From an uncultured Sutterella sp. (GTDB lineage: Bacteria; Pseudomonadota; Gammaproteobacteria; Burkholderiales; Burkholderiaceae_F), in contig URYO01000070.1 in assembly GCA_900552195.1 (NCBI GenBank), forward strand, positions 1-6,653: a stretch of DNA of 6,653 nt, in the 5' to 3' direction. The notes beneath the pieces are model-generated. The model searched no databases and was not told the origin of the DNA. It saw only the letters and a list, made by a program, of their open reading frames with translations. Of this stretch, positions 1 through 5,737 are shown one piece after another. Made by a program: the position numbers and the translations under genes. How positions within the stretch are numbered: the first letter of the stretch is position 1; every line of letters starts with the position of its first letter.

Positions 1-2
1 TG

Positions 3-107
3 GAGCGCAAATCGATGGAAGAAAAAATCGCCTCCCGTGACGAAATCATCGTAATGGGGACAAGAAAAAATATCACAGACTTTCTTTCTTCGGTTCAAAC
101 AAACTGA
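3..107 (+). CDS. C-terminal fragment of an unidentified protein (5' end outside window)
   Basis: One plus-strand frame is open from the left edge of the window to a TGA at 105-107, giving 34 residues that end in FLSSVQTN. The other two plus frames stop within the first 55 bases. The residue mix (charged helix-like ERKSMEEK, then the strand-like EIIVMG) looks like real protein, but I do not recognise the family. If real, it is the end of a same-strand gene lying 138 bases before the flavoprotein gene. No intrinsic terminator is visible after it: there is an eight-T run at 127-134 but no stable stem before it. It could equally be a chance open stretch, because 34 codons is short. Confidence 0.4.
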   Translation, partial: ERKSMEEKIASRDEIIVMGTRKNITDFLSSVQTN

Positions 108-230
108 GAAAACGGCGGGTTCACGATTTTTTTTCGAAAACGGAACAGGGGGCGGCAGCGAGAGTGTTCAGTATTTAACGAGCCAATTTTTGGAATTAGC
201 GTAACTTTAGGAACATAAAGCGTTAATCCT

Positions 231-236
231 AAGGAG
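231..236 (+). promoter_or_regulatory. Ribosome binding site of the flavoprotein gene
   Basis: AAGGAG lies 9 bases before the ATG at 246. It is the best Shine-Dalgarno match on the plus strand in this window and fixes the start of the flavoprotein directly ahead of its signal peptide. A weak promoter candidate lies just upstream (TTGGAA at 190-195, CATAAA at 214-219, 18-base spacer, four of six matches each), which I would not rely on. Confidence 0.8.
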
Positions 237-245
237 ACATTCGTT

Positions 246-1763
246 ATGTATGCAAAACTCACTCTTTCCGCCGCTTTTGTTGCACTTGCCTTTAGTCACA
301 ACGCATTAGCGGCCGACCATAACCTTTCTGCCGATATATTAGTTGTCGGAGCAGGCTCGGCTGGCTTAACGGCAGCCGTTCAAGCTGCAGAAAAAGGCAA
401 GAAAGTTATCCTTTTAGAGAAAAATCTCGGTGTCGGAGGCAGCTCGCAGTTTGCTGAAGGATTGTTTGCAGTCGGCTCAGAATGGAATCGTCTGAGAAGC
501 GATCCTCTTACCAAAGAAGAAGCTTTCAAAACCTTAATGGAAAAACACGGCTATGTGATTGATGCCGCTAAAACCAAAGATTATGTCGAAGGCAGCGCTG
601 AAAACATCTCCTGGCTCGCCGGTCACGGCATCAAATTTGAAGTTGTGCGCATGACGCCGTGGGAGGCCGCAATCTGGCACGTCATCAGTGATTACAAAGG
701 CACAAATCACGGCGCAGGCTTAATCAAAGGGCTCAAAGATGCTGCCGACAAGGCCGGCGTAGAAACCAAGCTAGGAACACCTGCCACTGAACTAATCCTG
801 AATAAGGAAGGCGCAGTCGTCGGTGCGAAAGCTGCAGATGAAAAAGGCAATACCTACACCATCAGCGCAAAAGCCGTCATTCTTGCGACCGGCGGTTTCG
901 GCGACGATCCGCAGAAAGTCAAAAACTGGGCTCATCGCGATCCTGAAGGCTGGAAGAGCTCTGTACCTATCGGGAAAACCGGTGACGGCATTGCCATGGC
1001 AACGAAAGCCGGTGCAGCCATGGGCAACGTTTCCTTTGTTCAGCACCTCGGCACGGAGGGCAAAGGCATTAAGTTCCTGGGAAACCTCTATGCCACATCC
1101 TGGCAGCCTTCAGCTCTTTGGGTAAATTGTGACGGCAACCGTTTCAGCAACGAAGATGTCGCCTTCTCCTTTGCTCAGGCTGCCAATGCGATCTATGCTC
1201 AGCCTCATCACTACGGCTGGTCAATTTTTGACGACAGCCAGGTCCAATACATGATGAAAAAAGGCGTGGACTCCGGCATCGGCGTATTGGTACCGGTCGG
1301 TCAGAAACTGCCGAATCTGCAGAAAGAGATTGATGAGGCAGTCGCTGTTAAGAGCGATGGATTTAAGGCCGCTTATTCCGTTGCTCAGCTTGCCGAAGAA
1401 CTCGGAGTTCCGGAGGCTAACCTTCAGAAAGCTGTGGACCAATACAACAAGGCTTGTGAGGTTGGTCATGACAGTGAGTATTACAAAGAAAAGACCTATC
1501 TTCGTCCGCTGAACACCAAGAAACTTTATGCCATCAAGCTGAAAGCCTACTTCTTCAGCTCCTACGGCGGTCTGAACACCAACCGCAAACATCAAGTTCT
1601 GGATAAGAACAATAAACCGATCAAAGGGCTTTACGCCACAGGTCTTGAAGTGTCTGATATGGTCGGACCGACTTATTCCACTTGGTCTTTGGGACATGCC
1701 TTCGGATTTGCTTCTTACTCCGGCAGACACGCTGCCTTAAATGCGATAGACGAAATGAAGTAA
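246..1763 (+). CDS. Periplasmic FAD-dependent oxidoreductase, fumarate reductase/flavocytochrome c flavoprotein superfamily
   Basis: This 505-residue protein begins with a Sec-type signal peptide: a lysine, a hydrophobic core at residues 5-16, and an ALA-A cleavage site near residue 22. There is no twin-arginine motif. A Rossmann dinucleotide-binding motif follows (GAGSAG, 35-40, with the acidic strand end at Glu58). Further FAD_binding_2-type signatures are GGSS (64-67), ATGGFG (214-219), GDGIAMA (246-252), NRFSNED (298-304) and the C-terminal FAD loop GLYATGLE (461-468). There is no CxxCH motif, so it carries no covalent heme itself and would need a separate electron donor. Relatives reduce fumarate, urocanate, methacrylate and similar acceptors in anaerobic respiration. 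From remembered alignments, the active-site arginine that follows the NRF-NE motif in fumarate reductases is absent here (VAFSF follows), and the C-terminal GANRLGG-type arginine loop reads GPTYSTWSLG. The substrate is therefore unknown and unlikely to be fumarate. The C-terminal loop loosely resembles the G-TY--G loop of ketosteroid dehydrogenase-like flavoproteins. The family call is firm and the substrate is open. Confidence 0.9.
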   Translation: MYAKLTLSAAFVALAFSHNALAADHNLSADILVVGAGSAGLTAAVQAAEKGKKVILLEKNLGVGGSSQFAEGLFAVGSEWNRLRSDPLTKEEAFKTLMEKHGYVIDAAKTKDYVEGSAENISWLAGHGIKFEVVRMTPWEAAIWHVISDYKGTNHGAGLIKGLKDAADKAGVETKLGTPATELILNKEGAVVGAKAADEKGNTYTISAKAVILATGGFGDDPQKVKNWAHRDPEGWKSSVPIGKTGDGIAMATKAGAAMGNVSFVQHLGTEGKGIKFLGNLYATSWQPSALWVNCDGNRFSNEDVAFSFAQAANAIYAQPHHYGWSIFDDSQVQYMMKKGVDSGIGVLVPVGQKLPNLQKEIDEAVAVKSDGFKAAYSVAQLAEELGVPEANLQKAVDQYNKACEVGHDSEYYKEKTYLRPLNTKKLYAIKLKAYFFSSYGGLNTNRKHQVLDKNNKPIKGLYATGLEVSDMVGPTYSTWSLGHAFGFASYSGRHAALNAIDEMK

Positions 1764-1777
1764 CCCGAAAAATTTAA

Positions 1778-1793
1778 GCGCCGAAATTGGCGC
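1778..1793 (-). terminator. Hairpin with minus-strand T-rich tail, likely terminator of the NifX-like gene
   Basis: GCGCC and GGCGC form a 5-bp GC stem around a 6-base loop. Read on the minus strand the stem is followed by TTAAATTTTT (1768-1777), which is the form of an intrinsic terminator for the NifX-like gene ending at 1858. On the plus strand no T run follows, so it would not stop the flavoprotein transcript. Confidence 0.5.
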
Positions 1794-1802
1794 CCAAAAT
1801 CG

Positions 1803-1834
1803 AAAAGGTCCGAGGCAAAAAATCCGAACCTTTT
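1803..1834. terminator. Possible bidirectional terminator between convergent genes
   Basis: The arms AAAAGGT (1803-1809) and ACCTTTT (1828-1834) pair over 7 bp. After one mismatch the pairing continues for 2 bp (CG at 1811-1812 with CG at 1825-1826), around a 12-base loop. The A-rich left arm and T-rich right arm give a T tract on either strand, as expected for a shared terminator between the flavoprotein gene (+) and the NifX-like gene (-). The stem is only moderately stable. Confidence 0.5.
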
Positions 1835-1857
1835 CTCCACCCGTTAATGAAAGTTAT

Positions 1858-2331
1858 TTAGTGACAGCCGCATCCACAGCTTCCGCCGTGTTCTTCATGA
1901 CCATGACCGCTGCATCCGCAGCCACCCTCGTGTTCTTCATGACCGTGGCCGCCGCATCCGCAGCCGCCAGCATGTTCTTCATGATGATGGCCTCCACAGC
2001 CGCAGCCACAACCGCCGGTACCTTCAGGCTGAAGGGTTCCTGCAATCAGAGCCTCAATGACTTCGTCAGGGTTGCCAGTGACGCCGGGAAGTACATCAAT
2101 ACCGCTCTGAGCCAAAGAAACCAAAGCGCCTTGACCAATGCCACCGCAAATAACAGCCTGTACACCTTGAGCGGCTAAGAATTCAGCCAGCGCTTCATGA
2201 CCGGAAGCTTCGCTGTCAATCACAACACTTTCAACAACGCCCTGGGGCTGTACGTCAAAAATCTTGAACTGAGGAGCTTTGCCAAAATGCTGGCAAACAA
2301 CGCCGTCTTCGTAAGGGATGGCAATACGCAT
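1858..2331 (-). CDS. NifX/NifB-type metal-cluster-binding domain protein with Cys/His-rich repeat tail
   Basis: The first roughly 100 of 157 residues form one dinitrogenase iron-molybdenum cofactor domain (the NifX, NifY and NifB C-terminal family). The markers are the N-terminal strand MRIAIPYEDG, the VCQHFGKAPQF segment (12-22, where the family usually has S-HFG-AP-F) and AVICGGIGQGA (59-69). Residues 108-157 form a low-complexity tail with 10 cysteines and 11 histidines, arranged as a 14-residue repeat: CGCGGHHHEEHAGG (110-123), CGCGGHGHEEHEGG (124-137), CGCSGHGHEEHGGS (138-151), then a partial CGCGCH. The domain binds Fe-S or Mo-Fe clusters in studied members. The tail suggests metal storage, delivery or sensing, which is inference. 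No other nif gene is in the window, and such stand-alone domains are common in non-fixing bacteria, so a nitrogenase role is not supported. There is no signal peptide, so it is cytoplasmic. A GGAG site supports the start. Confidence 0.87.
   Translation of the reverse strand: MRIAIPYEDGVVCQHFGKAPQFKIFDVQPQGVVESVVIDSEASGHEALAEFLAAQGVQAVICGGIGQGALVSLAQSGIDVLPGVTGNPDEVIEALIAGTLQPEGTGGCGCGCGGHHHEEHAGGCGCGGHGHEEHEGGCGCSGHGHEEHGGSCGCGCH
1861..2004 (-). repeat. Tandem repeat of 42 bases inside the NifX-like gene (three full copies plus a partial one)
   Basis: Reading the minus strand, units lie at 2004-1963, 1962-1921 and 1920-1879, with a partial unit at 1878-1861. Each unit encodes 14 residues of Cys-Gly-Cys-Gly-Gly-His-x-His-Glu-Glu-His type. 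The plus strand shows it as a recurring TTCTTCATGA block spaced 42 bases apart. The period is a multiple of three, so copy-number changes would keep the frame and simply lengthen or shorten the metal-binding tail. Confidence 0.9.
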
Positions 2332-2339
2332 TTTTAATT

Positions 2340-2343
2340 CTCC
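2340..2343 (-). promoter_or_regulatory. Ribosome binding site of the NifX-like gene
   Basis: On the minus strand GGAG stands 8 bases before the ATG at 2331, preceded by a T-rich run (complement of 2344-2351). It supports the annotated start. A TACAAT at 2367-2362 (minus) is a possible -10 box, without a good -35 partner. Confidence 0.65.
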
Positions 2344-2492
2344 AAAAAAAATTGTTCGGGAATTGTATCAAGGTTATCCATTTAGATTAAGTGGTGGCAA
2401 CCCGATGAAAATTCAAGAACGGAAAATGCAAAAAAGTTTGTCTACGCCGAAAATGGTGCTTAGCAAAGAGTCGTTACTTCTAAATAGAACAA

Positions 2493-2507
2493 TAATTCAT
2501 AGAATTA
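2493..2507. promoter_or_regulatory. Perfect AT-rich palindrome upstream of the permease, possible operator
   Basis: TAATTC, ATA and GAATTA make a perfect 6+3+6 inverted repeat ending 26 bases before the permease ATG, in the spacer shared with the divergent NifX-like gene. Size and symmetry suit a dimeric repressor site, and the position could block either transcription or translation of the permease. No regulator gene is next to it, and AT-rich palindromes this short can occur by chance. The sequence is certain; the function is a guess. Confidence 0.25.
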
Positions 2508-2533
2508 CGGCTCGCAAAATTGATCATTAAATC

Positions 2534-3847
2534 ATGTCCCTCATCGAAAAGCTTTTCAAAGTCAAAGAGCGCGGCTCATCGACTAAGACAGAATTCTTAG
2601 GCGCCGTCTCGGCTTATCTCGCAGTTTGTTATCTTTTCATCGTTGTCCCCGGCATGCTTGCCGACGCAGGAATGCCAATTGGAGACGCCACGGTGGCAAC
2701 CATTTGGGCTGCTGTCCTCGGCACCTTGATGATTGCTTTCATCGCCAACTACCCGGTTGTTGTGGCACCGGGCCTCGGCATCTCTGCTTACTTTGCGTAC
2801 TACGTCTGCGGAGCAATGGGACTCTCCTGGCAAGCTGCGTGCGCTGCCGTCGTGATTTCCGGTTTTGTCTTCTTTATCCTGACCGTCACACGGGTGCGCC
2901 AAGCCATTATTAAAGCGATCCCGCTGGACCTAAAACTGGCTATCGTCGCCGGTATCGGAGCTTTCATTACCATCATCGGTCTTAAAAACGCCGGCATCGT
3001 CGTTGCAACACCTTCTACGATGATCGGACTCGGCAATATGATGCAGCCTCAGGCTTATTTGACGATTCTCGGTGTTGTGCTCGCCGGCTGGATGATGGCC
3101 AAAGGCATTCGCTTAGCAATGCTGATTACGATTCTGATCGTTGCGGCCTTAGGTATTGTTACCGGCGTCACGCCGACAGACGGAATTCACAATCTTTTCT
3201 CAGGCAGCTTCAAGCTCCTCCCGACGGAAACGATTTTCCAAGTGGATTTCAAACAGATGCTGACCGTCGGTATTGTGGGCGTACTCTTCTCCATCACAAT
3301 GGTGGACTTGTTTGACAATATGTCGACCCTGATCGGCTTGTCTTACCGTGCCGGCTTCATGGATAAGCAAGGCAATATTCCCGGCCTCGACCGTGCTCTG
3401 ATTTCCGACTCTATCGCCACCATGGGCGCCGGTCTTATCGGTACTCCGACTTCTACCGCCATCCTTGAAAGCGCTGTGGGCATTGAAGCCGGTGCAAGAA
3501 CCGGCCTCTGCGCTCTGTTCCTTGCAGGTTTCTTCGCATTAACCTTGTTTGTTGCTCCTCTGCTGACTCTAGTTCCGGCCTTTGCTACTGCCTGCGTTCT
3601 GATCATCGTGGGTTACATGATGCTTCAAGGCACGGCTTCGCGAATTAATTTCTCGGATATCACAACAGGGCTTCCCTGCTTCTTAACCATCTTTATGATG
3701 CCGTTTACCTTCAATATCGCCACCGGTTTGGCTTTCGGCGTCATCAGCTTCGTGCTCTTAAAGTTCTTAGCCGGTAAGAAAGAAGAAATTACGCTGACCA
3801 TGGCAGTTTTGGCAGTGGTTTTTGTGGGAATTTTGATTTCTCACTAA
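2534..3847 (+). CDS. NCS2-family purine permease, AzgA-like (adenine/guanine/hypoxanthine/xanthine type)
   Basis: This 437-residue inner-membrane protein has the length and signatures of the AzgA branch of nucleobase:cation symporters: an EKLFKVKERGSSTKTE-type N-terminus (5-20), APGLGISAYFAYYV (78-91), the SLKLAI-AGIG-F---IGLKNAGIVV block (here 131-157), VDLFDNMSTLIG (257-268) with the membrane Asp-Asn pair expected near the substrate site, and GTPTSTAILESAVGIEAGARTG (303-324) with the substrate-binding Glu. Family members import purine bases with protons. Which base is carried cannot be read from the sequence. The start is fixed from both sides: an in-frame TAA lies at 2528-2530, and the first downstream Met (residue 41) would remove the first membrane helix. 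No Shine-Dalgarno sequence is visible before this ATG, which is unusual for this window. A strong terminator follows 35 bases after the stop. Confidence 0.88.
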   Translation: MSLIEKLFKVKERGSSTKTEFLGAVSAYLAVCYLFIVVPGMLADAGMPIGDATVATIWAAVLGTLMIAFIANYPVVVAPGLGISAYFAYYVCGAMGLSWQAACAAVVISGFVFFILTVTRVRQAIIKAIPLDLKLAIVAGIGAFITIIGLKNAGIVVATPSTMIGLGNMMQPQAYLTILGVVLAGWMMAKGIRLAMLITILIVAALGIVTGVTPTDGIHNLFSGSFKLLPTETIFQVDFKQMLTVGIVGVLFSITMVDLFDNMSTLIGLSYRAGFMDKQGNIPGLDRALISDSIATMGAGLIGTPTSTAILESAVGIEAGARTGLCALFLAGFFALTLFVAPLLTLVPAFATACVLIIVGYMMLQGTASRINFSDITTGLPCFLTIFMMPFTFNIATGLAFGVISFVLLKFLAGKKEEITLTMAVLAVVFVGILISH

Positions 3848-3882
3848 GACGCGGAAACTAACCGTTTCGAACAAAAGTTTTC

Positions 3883-3926
3883 AACAGATCGGACAGGAAT
3901 GCCTTATCCTTGTCCGATCTGTTTTT
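3883..3926 (+). terminator. Strong Rho-independent terminator after the permease
   Basis: A perfect 13-bp stem (AACAGATCGGACA at 3883-3895 with TGTCCGATCTGTT at 3911-3923), extendable inward by GGA/TCC across a one-base bulge, ends in a TTTTT run at 3922-3926. It should end the permease transcript almost completely. It lies only 21 bases before the ribB start, so either ribB has its own promoter overlapping this element or ribB depends on read-through. Confidence 0.92.
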
Positions 3927-3947
3927 ATATGATTCCAAAAATTAAAG

Positions 3948-4616
3948 ATGTACAGCATGCAGGAAACAAAAGCTGAATTGACTCTCGACCACTTCGGTAG
4001 TGATCCAATCACCCGTGTTGAAAACGCCCTTGCCGGTTTAAGAGAAGGCAAAGGCGTCGTCGTTCTTGACGACGAAAGCCGCGAAAACGAAGCCGACTTA
4101 ATCTACTCTTCCGATCATCTGACAGAAAAGCAAATGGCTCTAATGATCCGTGAATGCTCCGGCATCGTCTGCGTCTGCCTTCGTGACGAAGACTGCAAAC
4201 GCTTAGAACTTCCTCAGATGGTTGCTTCTAACTCCAACACTCAGGGTACTGCTTTTACGGTATCCATTGAAGCTGCTCACGGCTGCACTACCGGCGTCAG
4301 CGCTAAAGATCGCGTCACTACGATCAAAGCAGCAGCCAACCCGAATGGCAAACCTGAAGACCTCCTTCGTCCCGGCCACGTTTATCCGCTTCGTGCTCGC
4401 TCCGGCGGCGTGTTAGAGCGCAGAGGCCACACTGAAACAACCGTCGATTTGATGAGAATTGCCGGTCTGAATCCTTGCGGTGTTCTTTGCGAATTGATGA
4501 ACGAAGACGGTACGATGGCTCGTCTGCCTGAGGCATTGGCTTTCGCAAAGAAACACGACCTTCCGATCATTACGGTTGAAGATCTGGTTAAATATCGTCA
4601 GGAAAAGAACGTCTAA
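3948..4616 (+). CDS. ribB: 3,4-dihydroxy-2-butanone 4-phosphate synthase
   Basis: RibB converts ribulose 5-phosphate to 3,4-dihydroxy-2-butanone 4-phosphate and formate, supplying the four-carbon unit of riboflavin. It is cytosolic, Mg-dependent and dimeric. The 222 residues match E. coli RibB over its whole length (about 217). Markers are [20 protein letters not shown] (23-42), the acidic metal-binding loop [10 protein letters not shown] (41-50), [15 protein letters not shown] (115-129), the phosphate/catalytic segment [14 protein letters not shown] (141-154) with RRGHTE (158-163), and [15 protein letters not shown] (178-192). There is no C-terminal GTP cyclohydrolase II domain, so it is not a RibBA fusion. 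Two in-frame ATGs are possible (3948 and 3957) and neither has a clear Shine-Dalgarno sequence, so the first nine bases are uncertain. No FMN riboswitch fits in the short spacer after the terminator. A TATGAT at 3928-3933 is a possible -10 box that would give a very short leader. Confidence 0.96.
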   Translation: MYSMQETKAELTLDHFGSDPITRVENALAGLREGKGVVVLDDESRENEADLIYSSDHLTEKQMALMIRECSGIVCVCLRDEDCKRLELPQMVASNSNTQGTAFTVSIEAAHGCTTGVSAKDRVTTIKAAANPNGKPEDLLRPGHVYPLRARSGGVLERRGHTETTVDLMRIAGLNPCGVLCELMNEDGTMARLPEALAFAKKHDLPIITVEDLVKYRQEKNV

Positions 4617-4632
4617 TCATTAAGTTAGCCAA

Positions 4633-4650
4633 CCGAAGAAGTTTCTTCGG
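4633..4650. terminator. Inverted repeat between ribB and the EamA gene, possible terminator
   Basis: CCGAAGAAGTTTCTTCGG is a perfect 18-base palindrome that can fold as a 7-bp stem with an AGTT tetraloop, starting 17 bases after the ribB stop. On the plus strand no immediate T run follows; on the minus strand TTGGCTAACTT follows, which is a weak tail. It lies between convergent genes and may slow polymerase from either side. Confidence 0.4.
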
Positions 4651-4672
4651 CGGTAAATCGCATGATTTTTGG

Positions 4673-4702
4673 AGGCTTCCTATATGGAATCGGAGGCCTT
4701 TT
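4673..4702 (+). terminator. Weak hairpin with TTTT tail, possible ribB terminator
   Basis: AGGC-TTCC (4673-4680) pairs with GGAA (4686-4689) and, across a 6-base bulge, with GCCT (4696-4699), followed by a short T run to 4702. The large one-sided bulge makes it a mediocre terminator. The word GGAGGC occurs twice as a direct repeat here (4671-4676 and 4692-4697). Confidence 0.3.
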
Positions 4703-4733
4703 GTATTTCCGGCTGCTGCACCTCTCACGTGTC

Positions 4734-5597
4734 TCAGCCTTCTTTGTAATACTTCAGCCTGAAGATGGTTGCACCTAAAGACGCGGCCACAATGATCAGA
4801 ATGCCTAAGAAAGTGAACGTATCTGGAACTTCGTCAAAGAACAGATAGCCAAATATTACTGCGAAGATCACGGCACTGAACTGCAGAGAAGCGCACAGAA
4901 GCGTTTTGCCTTTCTTCCAGCCGATGTTTTGTGTCCATTGGCCGAGTGCCGTGAAGACACCCATGAGCAGAACTGGAACCGAGAATACGTGTTCTGCCCG
5001 CAGTCCTGTTGAAAACATCAAAGTAGCCGCCCCACCGGATAAGGTACACGCCAAGGCAAACCAAAAAAGCGTCCTAATTGGCGGTTCTCCTTTCAGGCCC
5101 AGCAGTCTCAAGGAAATACTTGAACCCGAACTCAATGCTCCGGATAAAAGACCGAGGCCAACATAAAGAGCGTTTTGATCAGCAACATCAGGTCTGAGCA
5201 CAAGCAAGACGCCCGCAAATCCGATTAGCAAAAAGACAAACAGCACCCAAGGAATTTTTTTGCCTTTGAACAGGTACCAGCCGAACACCCAAAGTCCTAG
5301 AAACAATGGCCCCGTGTATTGGAGCGTCTGAGCCGTAGAAAGAAGAATATGCCGAGCAACCAAAATATTGATGCTCAAAGCTCCGACTCCGCACAAAGCA
5401 CGAGAGAGCTGAAGTGCCGGTTCATGCGTCTTAAGCGTAGTTTTTGTGGCTGCGACAAGACAGATCGCCACTGTCAAGACAACGATGGATCGCAAAAGGA
5501 AGATTTCGTAGAAGGCCATCGACACCGGCATCGCTTTGATAGAGACGTAGGCGCTGCTGATAAAAAATGTCGATAAAACGATCCAAAAAGATCCCAT
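4734..5597 (-). CDS. EamA/DMT-superfamily transporter (ten-helix drug/metabolite exporter type)
   Basis: This 287-residue protein has the two-times-five-helix layout of EamA permeases. Likely membrane segments are near residues 4-21, 31-49, 66-83, 90-108, 115-134, 142-164, 174-193, 204-222, 232-253 and 260-279. Family features include the early STAQTLQYTGPLF segment (87-99), the VLLVLRP end of helix five (130-136), and the last pair of helices with FGYLFFDEVPDTFTFLG (249-265), where the Glu-Val-Pro turn is typical. A positively charged C-terminus (RLKYYKEG) should lie in the cytoplasm. Family members export amino acids, metabolites or drugs, and sequence alone does not give the substrate. The ATG at 5597 is the first possible start, since a TGA stands seven codons upstream in frame. 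Its ribosome binding site is poor. It converges on ribB, and the terminator of the next minus-strand gene lies upstream of it, so it probably has its own promoter. Confidence 0.88.
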   Translation of the reverse strand: MGSFWIVLSTFFISSAYVSIKAMPVSMAFYEIFLLRSIVVLTVAICLVAATKTTLKTHEPALQLSRALCGVGALSINILVARHILLSTAQTLQYTGPLFLGLWVFGWYLFKGKKIPWVLFVFLLIGFAGVLLVLRPDVADQNALYVGLGLLSGALSSGSSISLRLLGLKGEPPIRTLFWFALACTLSGGAATLMFSTGLRAEHVFSVPVLLMGVFTALGQWTQNIGWKKGKTLLCASLQFSAVIFAVIFGYLFFDEVPDTFTFLGILIIVAASLGATIFRLKYYKEG

Positions 5598-5670
5598 AGC
5601 TGTATTTCTGTATCTTCATCCCAGAGATAAAGAAATATACCGTGGACCACAACGTTTTCTTAATTTTTGA

Positions 5671-5718
5671 ACAAAACAAAACCGGCGTCTGCTGAATATC
5701 TCAGCCGTCACGCCGGTT
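5671..5718 (-). terminator. Strong Rho-independent terminator of the unknown gene
   Basis: A 9-bp stem (AACCGGCGT at 5680-5688 with ACGCCGGTT at 5710-5718) is topped by a second 5-bp stem (GCTGA 5691-5695, TCAGC 5701-5705). On the minus strand it runs into TTGTTTTGTT (5679-5670). It begins 19 bases after the stop of the gene at 5738 and separates that gene from the EamA gene. Confidence 0.88.
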
Positions 5719-5737
5719 CTAAACCTCTAAGGAAAGG

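Noticed and set aside
127..143. Eight-T run and TTTTCGAAAA palindrome after the left-edge fragment, considered as a terminator
   Set aside because: No stable stem precedes the T run, and the palindrome has no usable loop.
1221..1730. Long open frame (169 codons) on the minus strand inside the flavoprotein gene
   Set aside because: It is the antisense shadow of a gene with clear family motifs; it has no recognisable domain.
1861..2178. Open frame on the plus strand across the 42-base repeats
   Set aside because: It is low-complexity Ala/Ser/Met sequence created by reading the Cys/Gly/His repeat backwards; the minus frame encodes a complete NifX domain.
1858..2331. Nitrogen fixation locus, because of the NifX-type domain
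   Set aside because: No nitrogenase structural or assembly gene is nearby, and single NifX-type domains are common in bacteria that do not fix nitrogen.
3848..3947. FMN riboswitch upstream of ribB
   Set aside because: The spacer is too short and is mostly filled by the permease terminator; no RFN-like conserved blocks are visible.
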